The notes below the pieces were generated by a model, which saw nothing but the letters and a program-made list of their open reading frames with translations, had not been told where the DNA came from and made no database searches. Made by a program: the position numbers and the translations under genes. A stretch of DNA of 23,284 nt from Fonsecaea monophora (lineage: Eukaryota; Ascomycota; Eurotiomycetes; Chaetothyriales; Herpotrichiellaceae), in NCBI RefSeq assembly GCF_001642475.1, contig NW_019174133.1, forward strand, positions 1 through 23,284, in the 5' to 3' direction. Positions 9,891 to 18,467 of this stretch are shown piece after piece. The stretch's first letter is position 1, and each line of letters begins with the position of its first letter.

Positions 9891-11784
9891 ACTTAAGCTA
9901 CTATATAGGATAGCTATAGCGACTTACTCGTATTTAATCATCTTATATAGAACTCTAGAAGATTAAGAAGTATATATCCTTATTAACTTAGGATATACCG
10001 GTAATATTATTAGTTATTAAGTAGCTAATAAACTAAGAGAATAGGGAAGGGAGAAGGACGCTTTCTACTAATTATTAGGATTTACCGGAAAGGTACTATC
10101 TAACGTTATATACGAACTAAGAAGAGTTCTATTATTAATCGACGAGTATTACGAAGAGATTATCCTTAACGTCGCGGAGACGAAATATAATATTATACTT
10201 AATATACTATAGTTAAAAAGGTATAACTCTATTATTAACTAAGTAAAGGTCTAGGTACGGTTCGATAACTATAACTATATAGAAAGACCTTAAGATCGAG
10301 AGGTAATAGCGGTATAACCCTTTATAAGGAAGGAAGTATAGGTACGACTTATAAAAATACTAGCTAAAGTATCTAAGTATCCGCTAGAATATAAAGAACT
10401 TAAGGAAGTATTTAAGAAAAAGGTAGGACTTAAGGTACTATCTAAATATAAGCTATAGGATTACGAGATACGACTCTAGGAAGGAAAGAAACCTACGTTT
10501 AGACTACTATATTCGTTATCTAAAGTAGAGTAATAGACTTTACGTAACTACCTTAAGGATAATTTAATAAAAGACTATATTAGACTCTTAAAATTAAAAG
10601 TAGGTTATCTAATTCTATTTATCCTTAAGAAGGGCGGTATAGAACTTTAATTATATATAGACTATTAAAAGTTAAACGAGATTACTATTAAAAATATATA
10701 CTTACTACTACGGATTAATAAACTATAGGATAGACTTAAAGAAGCGAGGTACTTTATAACGATTAACGTAAGAGACGCGTATTACTATATATATATAAAA
10801 GAAGATAAAGAATAGAAAACTACCTTTAGGACCTAATATAGTCTATACGAATACTATATAATACTATTTAAGCTTACTAACGTACTAGCGACGTTCTAAG
10901 TACTAATTAATAATATCTTACGAAAATACTTAGATATCTTCTACGTTATATACCTCGATAATATTCTAATCTACTTAGAAGAATACGAACTATATATAGA
11001 ATATATTACTAAAGTTTTAGAAGTATTAAAAGAATATTAACTACCGGTTAAGTTAGAAAAGTACTAATTCTATAAGTTAAGCGTAAGATTTCTTAACTAT
11101 ATAATCTTATAAGATAGACTATAGATAGACCTAGAGAAGGTTAAGAGTATACTAGAATAGCTAGAACTAGTAATACTTAAGGAACTATAAGCGTTCCTAG
11201 AATTCACTAACTTCTACCGGAAGTTTATTAGGAACTACTCGCGAATTATAGTACCTCTAACGAATCTAATAAAAAAAGGAGTCGCGACCTTTACTTTAAT
11301 AGAAGACGCTTAAGAGGCGATATAGAAACTAAAAAAGGCGTTTACGGAGGCCCCGATCCTTACGATCTTCGACCTAAACCTCTAAATACTTCTTAAAACG
11401 GATATATTAGACGGCGCGATTACTATAGTCCTAATATAAGTAGGATAAGATAAAAAGATAAGGCTAGTAGCTTACTTTTTAAGAAAAATAATAGTACCTA
11501 AGTTAAACTATAATATATACGATAAGGAGCTACTTACTATTATTAAGATACTAAAATATTAGAGAGTATACCTTAAAGGACTAAAGTATACGATTAAAAT
11601 ATACTTCGACTATAAGAACCTACTATATTAGAATTTAATTAAGGTTCTTAACTAAAGATAGGTAAGATAGGCGGAAATACTCGCTACTTATAACTTCTAG
11701 ATTTACTATATTAAGGGTAAAGAGAACGGTAGAGTAGATACCTTAAGTTAAAGGCTAGATTATATAGTAGATATTAAACTAACG
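9891..11784 (+). pseudogene. Element B pol remnant: protease, RT, RNase H
   Basis: The plus-strand frame reads a degraded pol. Protease active site near 9980 reads LINLGYTGN, where LIDSGCTGN is expected (changes D to N, S to L, C to Y). RT reads LYIDY, stop, KLNE near 10650, and the catalytic motif at 10951-10962 reads YLDN where YLDD is expected. RNase H ends with KGKENGRVDTLS near 11740. The integrase is missing: the sequence runs straight into an LTR fragment. Its RT and zinc knuckle differ clearly from element A, so B is a different Ty3/gypsy family. Confidence 0.83.
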
Positions 11785-12049
11785 CCTATATTACTATAAT
11801 AATGTAACGCCTAGACTTACTTAGATAAGAAACCTACCTAGAGTATATAGCTAGCTAGGTCCGCTTCTTTAGGAAGCGTAGTTAACCTCGTTTATAAATA
11901 ATCGAGTTCCTCTCGGTTAAGTACTTTACGTATAGTACCGTACACTATACTCTTAGTTTCGTCTCTACTATACCGTTCTACTACTATATTACTAAGTAAA
12001 TCACCTCGGGTTTACTAAGGACACCTCACGTATAAAGCATCTCGTAACA
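11785..12049 (+). repeat. Truncated LTR of the element A family
   Basis: This is the reverse complement of roughly the first 260 bp of the LTR at 1586-1999 and ends in TCGTAACA, the unmutated form of the terminal repeat. In the element's own orientation it is the 3' part of an LTR on the plus strand. It keeps more CA/TG dinucleotides than the two LTRs of element A. Its left end is fused to element B pol, so the junction is a deletion or rearrangement. No target duplication is seen. Confidence 0.8.
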
Positions 12050-12066
12050 TCCTTCTCTCCTTATAT

Positions 12067-12360
12067 CGTACGCTCCTCCGTAAGGGATACTTAATGTCTT
12101 CCCCTTTCTCCCTTGTCCTTCCTCTTTCGTATACGCCTTACGTTTCCCTTACCTTTTGTCTCTCTTCCTTACCTTCCCTTGCGTACGGTGTCTCAGTTTA
12201 CCAGGATTCGGTATCCCTTGCACGGTACGTGCCTCGTCTAATCAGGAGGCTGCATTTTGTACAGGTAAATTTAGCCAATCAGGAGGTGGCGTTAGTCCTA
12301 ACGTTAGTCTTGGCGCTGGTTCGTCAGAACCGAGCCTCCTTCTGGGTTCAACCCATCACA
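12067..12360. repeat. Repeat R, copy 2
   Basis: Direct copy of 1-305, 11 bp shorter because acctatacaat is missing from the internal palindrome. It is less affected by C-to-T change at some sites and more at others, so both copies decayed independently. It ends ...acccatcaca and is followed directly by a fragment of the solo-LTR family. Confidence 0.88.
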
Positions 12361-12407
12361 GAACCTATCTATTACCTATCTAGGTAATCCTCCGAGTCCT
12401 TCGAACA
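12361..12407 (+). repeat. 3' end fragment of the solo-LTR family
   Basis: The core ggtaatcctccgagtcct and the end ...cgaaca match the last about 45 bp of the LTR at 4178-4500. It abuts repeat R copy 2 without spacer and is not present after copy 1, so it is either a separate insertion remnant or the true end of a longer composite repeat. Confidence 0.65.
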
Positions 12408-12507
12408 CTTCTTATTATTATTTAGAAACTAATCCTCTAAGAGGATCTTTAAGAAAACAACTCTCGAACCTAATGTCCGAGATCCAGCTAATTAGGAGGT
12501 AGGAATA

Positions 12508-12532
12508 TTTACCTGTACATTATACAGGTAAA
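12508..12532. repeat. 25-bp palindrome related to the core of repeat R
   Basis: Perfect 10-bp arms tttacctgta and tacaggtaaa surround catta. The same arms occur around 191-213 in repeat R copy 1, in both places after an 'aatyaggagg' motif, so 12480-12545 is a short diverged relative of part of R. Its role is unknown. Confidence 0.6.
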
Positions 12533-12540
12533 TTACGCTA

Positions 12541-13466
12541 GTTACGTGCCAGCTTACAGACCTCCCCATTACACTGTACATCGAGATCAGCATAATATAT
12601 CTTTTACCCTTGCGATAAAACGGCTGTGACGCACTGTATCTTATCGCTTCGTTGCAGTAGCTCTTCCACGGTATTCTAAACCCTCCTGTTAACCTTATGT
12701 ATTGTCTTACTCGCGCTACTAGACCTGTGATTTACGATCAGCTCCCGAATGACTCGCCTGTTAGAGGAGGAGAGAGGGGAGGACGAAGGCTCGAAGGAGG
12801 AGTAACTTCTTCTTCATCGTGCGTCGAACTACTCATCATAAACGACTGCGTATATAGGCGGTGTTGCTGTTCGGTAGAGGTTTATTGACACTCTTTGGGA
12901 CAAGGCCAGTTCTACCGCGTCAACGCGTCGAGGCACCGCGGGGTATTCTCGGCTATTCTGACTAGGTATCAGCATCACGTGATCATAAGAGTCCGCTTTC
13001 TCTACCGAGTAGTCTAGAACATTCTGAGCGGCCTGCAGGCGCGCAGAGATATTGCGACTAAGGACACCTCCCACTACAAGATTTACAGTCGTGGCGAGGC
13101 GCAGTTATGAAGATTGATATTTGCATGTCAACAACCAAGGTGTGGCGGCGAGTGGGAACGCTTCACTTGCAATACCAATACCGAGTAGCTTTACGTTCTC
13201 CAATCAGGAGTCGCAACAATTTATGTCGCTCACTCCAGACAGATGTAGATCGTCTTGTCAGGTATGGGAAGCATTTGGCTTCTGAGAAACACTGCTCGTA
13301 ACAAAAAAGTCAAGAGATTGTGGAAGAGAAAACACCTGGGATCATTCAATACGACTAAGTACTACTTAGCCCGACTCTGCTCACATGTGCTGGTCTGCCA
13401 GGCTCTGAAAGAGCCTCCTCCCCCATCTCCGGTGAGGAGCCCCATGGACGTATAGGGAACGAGGTC
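12541..13466. other. Gene-free stretch right of the transposon block
   Basis: Composition changes here from AT-rich, CA-poor to ordinary. Short ORFs are present on both strands, but none has intron signals, a recognisable motif or length to support a gene. The right part (13400-13466) probably belongs to the 3' untranslated region of the next gene. Confidence 0.5.
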
Positions 13467-14287
13467 TCAAGAACTCTTCTGAACGGTAAGGTTGCCATGG
13501 TCGTCGTGCTTGATGGTCACGTCGTTCGGGAGTTTCGTGAAGTCAACGGAGACCTTCATGCCGATCTTGGTGACATCGATGATGTTGCCTGGCGTGTAGT
13601 CACCGAATGTGACCCAATAGGTGTTGGTTGGCTGGATTTGATATTGAACATGGGGCTCTGGAACGAAGGTCACTGTCGGTCCTGTCTTTCCCCCGCCGGC
13701 GGAGCCGCCCAAGCCAACCACGTAATGGTCTAACCACGAGAAGGAAAGAAATTAGCTTGAGGGTGGAAGGAATATGCTGTCGAGTTCGGCTTACTGTTTT
13801 GCGCATCTTTGGTGGTAAAGCTTCCGTCAGTGTCGATCTCGAAGGCATTGACGAATGAACTGTCAGCCGTCTTCGGGCCGAATTGAGGAACCTGGTCGAC
13901 AACAGTGAAGGGCAATGTCGTCCCCGGAACCTGCGTTCCGTCTGCGTTCTGGATGCCTAGGGTAACTGGGGCCATGCCTGCTACGGAAACGGTGACTCCA
14001 TCGGCAGGTGTACCCTGAGCTGAACCACACATGGCAAAGTATTCTGTGCATCGCTGTTAGTTCATGTACAGGAGTGACGGCGACACTGAAAAAGGAAAGG
14101 AAAGAGACTTGCGCTCGAATATGCTGACAGAGACCGTCTGGCTGTCGGCTGCACCTTTGTTGACGAAGACATTTTGCCAAATCTTATTTTGGACTTTGCC
14201 TGTGACTTTGGGTATCTCGGTGAAGAAGGCATAGTTCTGCTGGCTGCCAGAGTTGTTCACCACGTGGATTGTGAATTGATTAACCAT
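13467..14287 (-). CDS. Unrecognised fungal protein, paralogue 1 (3 exons, 228 aa)
   Basis: Exons, minus strand: 14287-14113, 14043-13795, 13729-13467 (stop included), total 687 nt. Intron 1 (69 bp) has a GC donor (GCAAGT), a CTAAC branch site and a CAG acceptor; intron 2 (65 bp) is GT-AG with GTAAGC. The splices join one continuous frame. The protein starts MVNQFTIHVVNNSGSQQNYA, has no signal peptide or membrane segment, and is rich in short beta-strand-like stretches with Gly and Asn turns. Other stretches are EQYFAMCGS (across intron 1), NNHYVVGLGG (across intron 2) and TYWVTFGDYTPG. It resembles the product of 15629-16473 along its whole length, including KHDDHGNLTVQK versus VHDDNNNLTIQK at the C-terminus. 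I do not recognise the family; a cytosolic beta-sandwich protein is a guess. Gene and splice model are well supported. Confidence 0.85.
14044..14112 (-). other. GC-AG intron of paralogue 1
   Basis: The minus strand reads GAGC|GCAAGT at the donor and ...CACAG|AATAC at the acceptor, with GAACTAACAG as branch region. Only the GC donor keeps the frame into exon 2: the neighbouring GT (GTCTCT) shifts out of the frame shared with the paralogue. GC-AG introns are a rare minor class of U2 introns. Confidence 0.75.
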
Positions 14288-14400
14288 CTTGTCGGATCGA
14301 AGGCTAAGTCGCAGGTGCTGAGATTGTTTCAGTCAAGTGGAAAGTAGTGATTGCTGTTGTTGACGGAGCAGAAAAGCGTCGACACAGGGAAGGCAGCCAT

Positions 14401-14409
14401 ATTTATATA
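14401..14409 (-). promoter_or_regulatory. TATA box upstream of paralogue 1
   Basis: The minus strand reads TATATAAAT, about 115 bp before the ATG at 14287. The distance allows a 5' untranslated region of roughly 80 nt. No other element in this promoter is recognisable. Confidence 0.5.
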
Positions 14410-15628
14410 CCCTTGAAGCGCTGAACGCTGTTGAAACAATCGGCACGCGGTCTACCCGGTTGTGGCATCTCTGTACACGTTTCTTGTTTTCTCGCTGCAG
14501 GGCCCTAACAGGCAATGGCTGTTGGAAGCGAGGTTGTTCCATGGCGAGCTGAAAAGTTGAGCATCGAGCACTCCATGCACACATTGTGTGGTGTCGATGG
14601 CGTAGCTGAATGCACCTTTGGCCAGGCCACATCCAACATGGCCAGCACTGTGTTCGATCCACAACGGGAGACGGTGAGTTGACATGAACATGACCAATCA
14701 AGAAAAAGAGAGGACGGGCATGACATGTTCTCATGCTGGATGCTCTTGCGCCTTGTCAATGGCCGTGGTCAGCCTCAGATGAGACCTCCGGCAAATGCTT
14801 GCTTTCATTTGAGGCCAGTTCCGTTGATCATAGGTCTGCCAGCCATGAGCTCGAAGTCAATAACCATGTGCAATCTCGTCAACCACATCCTACCACAGCC
14901 AGCCATTGCAAGTATGCTCTCGAGGTAGAACCGACGTCGCGGACAGGCAACAAGCGGTAGGCTTTGTCCAATGAGAATTACATCTGATCTAGCATGAGAC
15001 AGAAACATTCCCCCCGTCGCCAACAAGCTCCACCCCGTTTGTGCAGCTGAACTGGACCCCGTTTCGCCTGTATGCGGGGGGACATGACCATGCTGCGAAG
15101 TGGCGCACTTGCTTTCGAACTGGATCATGCTATTTGCAGCTCCGGGATCAACAGGATATGAGCCTCTCGCCCGTCTTTTAGAGCCTAGACCTCTGACACT
15201 CACATATCTCAGCTTGCGCCATCCGCCATGTTCTCAACGAAACGGGCTACAAGGCATGATGATCGACTTCAGTACACTCCTGTCATGTGCCTCGCTGAAC
15301 CGGACATGCCTCCACAAAGCTCCGCTGTCCTTGTAGAGAAGTACAATCACGAAGGGCTTTCAGCTCGTATTGGACTCCAGCTACAACTGAGGCGAAATCG
15401 GGTTGCCAAATCTAGACCACCTTCGCATGAGATTTTAGGCGTCGACTGCGCCTTCTTGATCTGATTGACCGTCTCTTGCGATCTTTGCCGGTCTGGACCT
15501 CGAGTCTTCCCGAGAAACAAAAGGGGGAGACACTCGACCTGCCCTTCTGATACCGCATTGATCATTGCTCAACTCTTGCCATATTCGTCGTGCAGGATCA
15601 AACGCGGGTCTTTCAAAAGGCGGAAAAC
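14410..15628. other. Shared divergent promoter region between the two paralogues
   Basis: About 1.3 kb lie between the two start codons. Short ORFs occur on both strands but lack coding support. Just before the plus-strand gene, 15566-15595 (CTCAAC, then a pyrimidine-rich run, then GTGCAG) could be the 3' end of an intron in the 5' untranslated region. I see no RNA gene or repeat here. Confidence 0.4.
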
Positions 15629-16473
15629 ATGACGCGAGATATCCCAGACGACTTTACCGCTGTTCTACCGCCAACATGGATCATTACCATCAACAATCAG
15701 TCCAGCCAGAGTCAAAACTACGCAATCTTTTCCGAGGTGCCGCTGATTGACAGCTCGACCAAGCCTGACAAGGTGTACAACAATGTGATTGCAGTGGCCG
15801 ACAACGTCTCTGCACACAGTGGCCTGGGGGTCTTTGAAATCAGGAAACAGCTTCAAGCTACATGCGGGAGGCTTGTTCTATCCGGTGGCGACAATTCGAC
15901 CCTGTTCAGCGAGAATAGCTCCAATCCGCCGGATGTGGTGTCGATCGTCGAGGTCGTTGACAGGTGTTCAATTACTCTAGGCAAGACCCTTCCCGATGGG
16001 ACGGATAGTCCTGGAACGAAATGTGTTGTCCAAGTCGCCAACAATGAAACGCCAACGTTCAAAACCCCGTCATTGACAGGAGGCAAGGCTGGGGCTTTTG
16101 CAGTCCAGACAGGCAATGACTTTACCAGCCAAGACGCTAAGAGCAGTGAGCAGCCTGACACGCTCATTACCCGATGTTATCTGACGTCTTCATAGTGCAT
16201 TACTTTGTTGGATTCGGATCATCCATGAACAAAGACGTCGGCCCATTTGCGATGTTCGTGCCGGCGCCGGTTCAGACATACCAAATCACCCCACAGGCAA
16301 AATTCAAGATCCTTGTTGCTGATCTTCTGCCCAAGGCTGTTCTCACCGATGCCCAGAAAGCTGCGGCCGCGCTCGAGATCGATTTTGCTAAACTGGGAGT
16401 CGATGCTGTCGTGGTTGTTCACGATGACAACAACAATCTCACAATTCAGAAGCCTGGTCCAGACCTAGGCTGA
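15629..16473 (+). CDS. Unrecognised fungal protein, paralogue 2 (2 exons, 264 aa)
   Basis: Exons 15629-16145 and 16196-16473, 795 nt with stop. The single 50-bp intron (GTGAGC...CATAG) is phase 1 and lies at the same place as intron 2 of paralogue 1: DAKS(M)HYFVGFG here, DAQN(N)HYVVGLG there. The start is the ATG in ggaaaacATGACG; an in-frame GTG lies upstream but is not needed. The N-terminus has about 16 extra residues before WIITINNQSSQSQNYAIF, which aligns with the start of paralogue 1. It lacks an intron at the paralogue's intron 1 position and has a longer, Ser/Asn-rich loop after ATCG. No signal peptide or membrane segment. The family is unrecognised. Neighbours: divergent from paralogue 1, convergent with the next gene 56 bp away. 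Confidence 0.83.
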
Positions 16474-16529
16474 GTGGAAGAAAAAGGTGCGAGTCTCATA
16501 GTGGTAGCCGGGGTGGGCAGCAGCCACCT

Positions 16530-17010
16530 TCAATCATAGTTCTTATTAAACTGCTGCAACAAGTTGCTCCATTTGATTCCACTGAGGACCTCATCGATGG
16601 CCGTATCCAGAGTCAGTTTCAAATCATCCTTGAACACGAACAAGCGTCCGTCGTCCGCAGCCCACAAGTAGAACTTGGCATTGTTCGCCGTGAGGAGATA
16701 CATCTCGCTGTTTGTATCTTTCAAGATTGGTCTCAAACCATCGATAGCAAATTCATCTGCCAGGTTTGATTTGCCAGGGTCGAAATAAGTGTCGAGACTC
16801 ATATCCTTCGGATCATTGCTCCAGGTATAGCCGGCTGGGTAGTTTTGACCTAGATCGACAAACACTGGTTTGCCTGGCAGCGGCCGAGGTGCCTTGTTCT
16901 GGTCTCTTGCTGCTTGGACGCTCTGCTCCTGAAATCATCAATTTGAGGTGGCCAGCGTTGGTTGGGCAGCAACTCACGCTGAGCTCAGAAAGGGCCGGAG
17001 GGTTTGACAT
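16530..17010 (-). CDS. Small unrecognised protein (143 aa, possibly 153)
   Basis: Exons, minus strand: 17010-16978 and 16928-16530, joined by a 49-bp phase-0 intron (GTGAGT...TTTCAG). The product starts MSNPPALSELSEQSVQAA. A middle part (PGKPVFVDLGQNYPAGYTW) is rich in Gly, Pro and aromatic residues, and the C-terminal half is acidic (KFYLWAADDGRLFVF, then LDTAIDEVL). An alternative start adds a 6-nt exon (ATG GCT, 17090-17085) spliced by a 50-bp GTACGT...CTGCAG intron to 17034, extending the protein by 10 residues; which start is used cannot be decided here. No signal peptide, membrane segment or known catalytic motif is visible. It looks like a soluble globular protein of unknown role. Confidence 0.75.
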
Positions 17011-17090
17011 TGCGCCTGGAGGGGGAGAACTTTCCTGCAGCTTTGTGAACGACGCGTGGAATGGACAAATCACATGATACGTACAGCCAT

Positions 17091-18467
17091 CTTCAGATAG
17101 GTCTTCAACGCGATTCCACCGTCACAAGTGATCCTCTGCAAGCTTGCTTGACAGTTTCCAGACGACTCTGACGATGGCAGCTTTTGAAGCAAAAACGATT
17201 ATTGCCGTACCAGGAGACCAGTCCCTTACCGGTGACCGCGAAAGATGGTTGACGATGCGCAGCGGGGTCAGGAAAAGTTCACTGCAACCCGTTTGGTGAA
17301 AGCGCCCCCTAGCGATGAATCACATGCGGGAATTTCACAACACGCTCAGCTTGCCTCTTGTTTAGGTGGCTTGACCGAGATCTTGAGGCTGGCTGTGCCT
17401 GCCAGCAGATGACATGGGTTTGTGCATCAGATGCCAGGTTGGTTGGTTGGTTTGCGTCTTAGATCGGCTAATATATCACTGTAAGCAAAAGATGTGGTTC
17501 CGGTTGTTGCTGCAGAATTAGACAACACGGTCTAGGCCACCAAGGTCAATTAGTGCATTTCGACTTGCAGCAGGTTTGCGCAGAGAAAACATCATCCGCC
17601 TTAGCACCCGTGCTAGCGGGGCACCTAGCGGGTGTCAAAGCATCTGCACAAGGGGGTTCCCCGCAAACTTTGCCAAGACAGCTACCTAAAAAGCACCTCC
17701 TGCGTGTGACACGTTCAGCATCTGTAGGCCCTCATACCATGCATGCCTTGTGAGATTGTTACACAAATCAGCCGAGCTCTTCTACATTGCGGATTCTTTC
17801 GAGGGTATTTCCCCGGAGTACGAAGCCAAGGCCTTTACCGCTTGTAGCTAAGATACTTCTCGTATGCTTCCGCTGCAGGCAAGTAGGTGATCCCAGAAGG
17901 ATGAGACGTGTGAGCCCTCATAAAGGCTCAGCCAGCTATATGCTGATGAACTCTATCCGTACTCACCGTGGCTGGAGCTGAAGACTGCATGAATGATAAT
18001 GACGCCGGTGACCGTTACCGTGCATGGGCCCCCCACCCACTTCACACTGGCTGCTGATGTGAACCGGGCCTTCCCCTCGAATCACTTTCTCAGCAAATGA
18101 CTATAAGCTGAACTTCTATACTCACTGTGCCATGGACAGACAGTCCGAGGCTTGTGCTATCACAGGTAGCCACTCGAACGAAAGTGGGTACACTCACTTG
18201 ACCAACTGCCATTCCCCGGGGGGGGGCTTTGGCTGTTGGAAGGCACCTTGCTATGAAGACACTCCCCCAAGCCTTATCTGCCTCGACGGAGGACTATCAT
18301 CTTCGCATGAAAGATGCTTCCTAAAATTGAGCATCAAGCTTTGAACACATTGTTACCTGCTGCACTGCTGGAGCAAGATCGAAGCTTTAGGCCTCGCGCA
18401 CAAGAGACATCCACCACTGGGTAAACACGGCCGATCCAACTGACATCCAGCAGGAATACTATCCAAC
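17091..18467. other. Long intergenic region, no supported gene
   Basis: About 1.4 kb separate two divergently transcribed genes. The ORFs present (for example 17553-17753 and 18132-18344) have no intron structure, motifs or conserved look. A run of G at 18219-18227 is the only low-complexity feature. TATA-like AT stretches occur near 17468-17477. I see no RNA gene. Confidence 0.4.

Noticed and set aside
12697..13455. Several 60-80 codon ORFs on both strands
   Set aside because: They overlap each other, have no motifs or intron signals, and are expected by chance at this composition.
14333..15565. ORFs of 80-133 codons between the paralogues
   Set aside because: Composition is rich in Cys, His and Arg as in random translation, and they overlap on opposite strands; a promoter region is more likely.
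15590..15628. In-frame GTG as start of paralogue 2
   Set aside because: Fungal nuclear genes rarely use GTG; the ATG at 15629 has suitable context and the added residues do not match paralogue 1.
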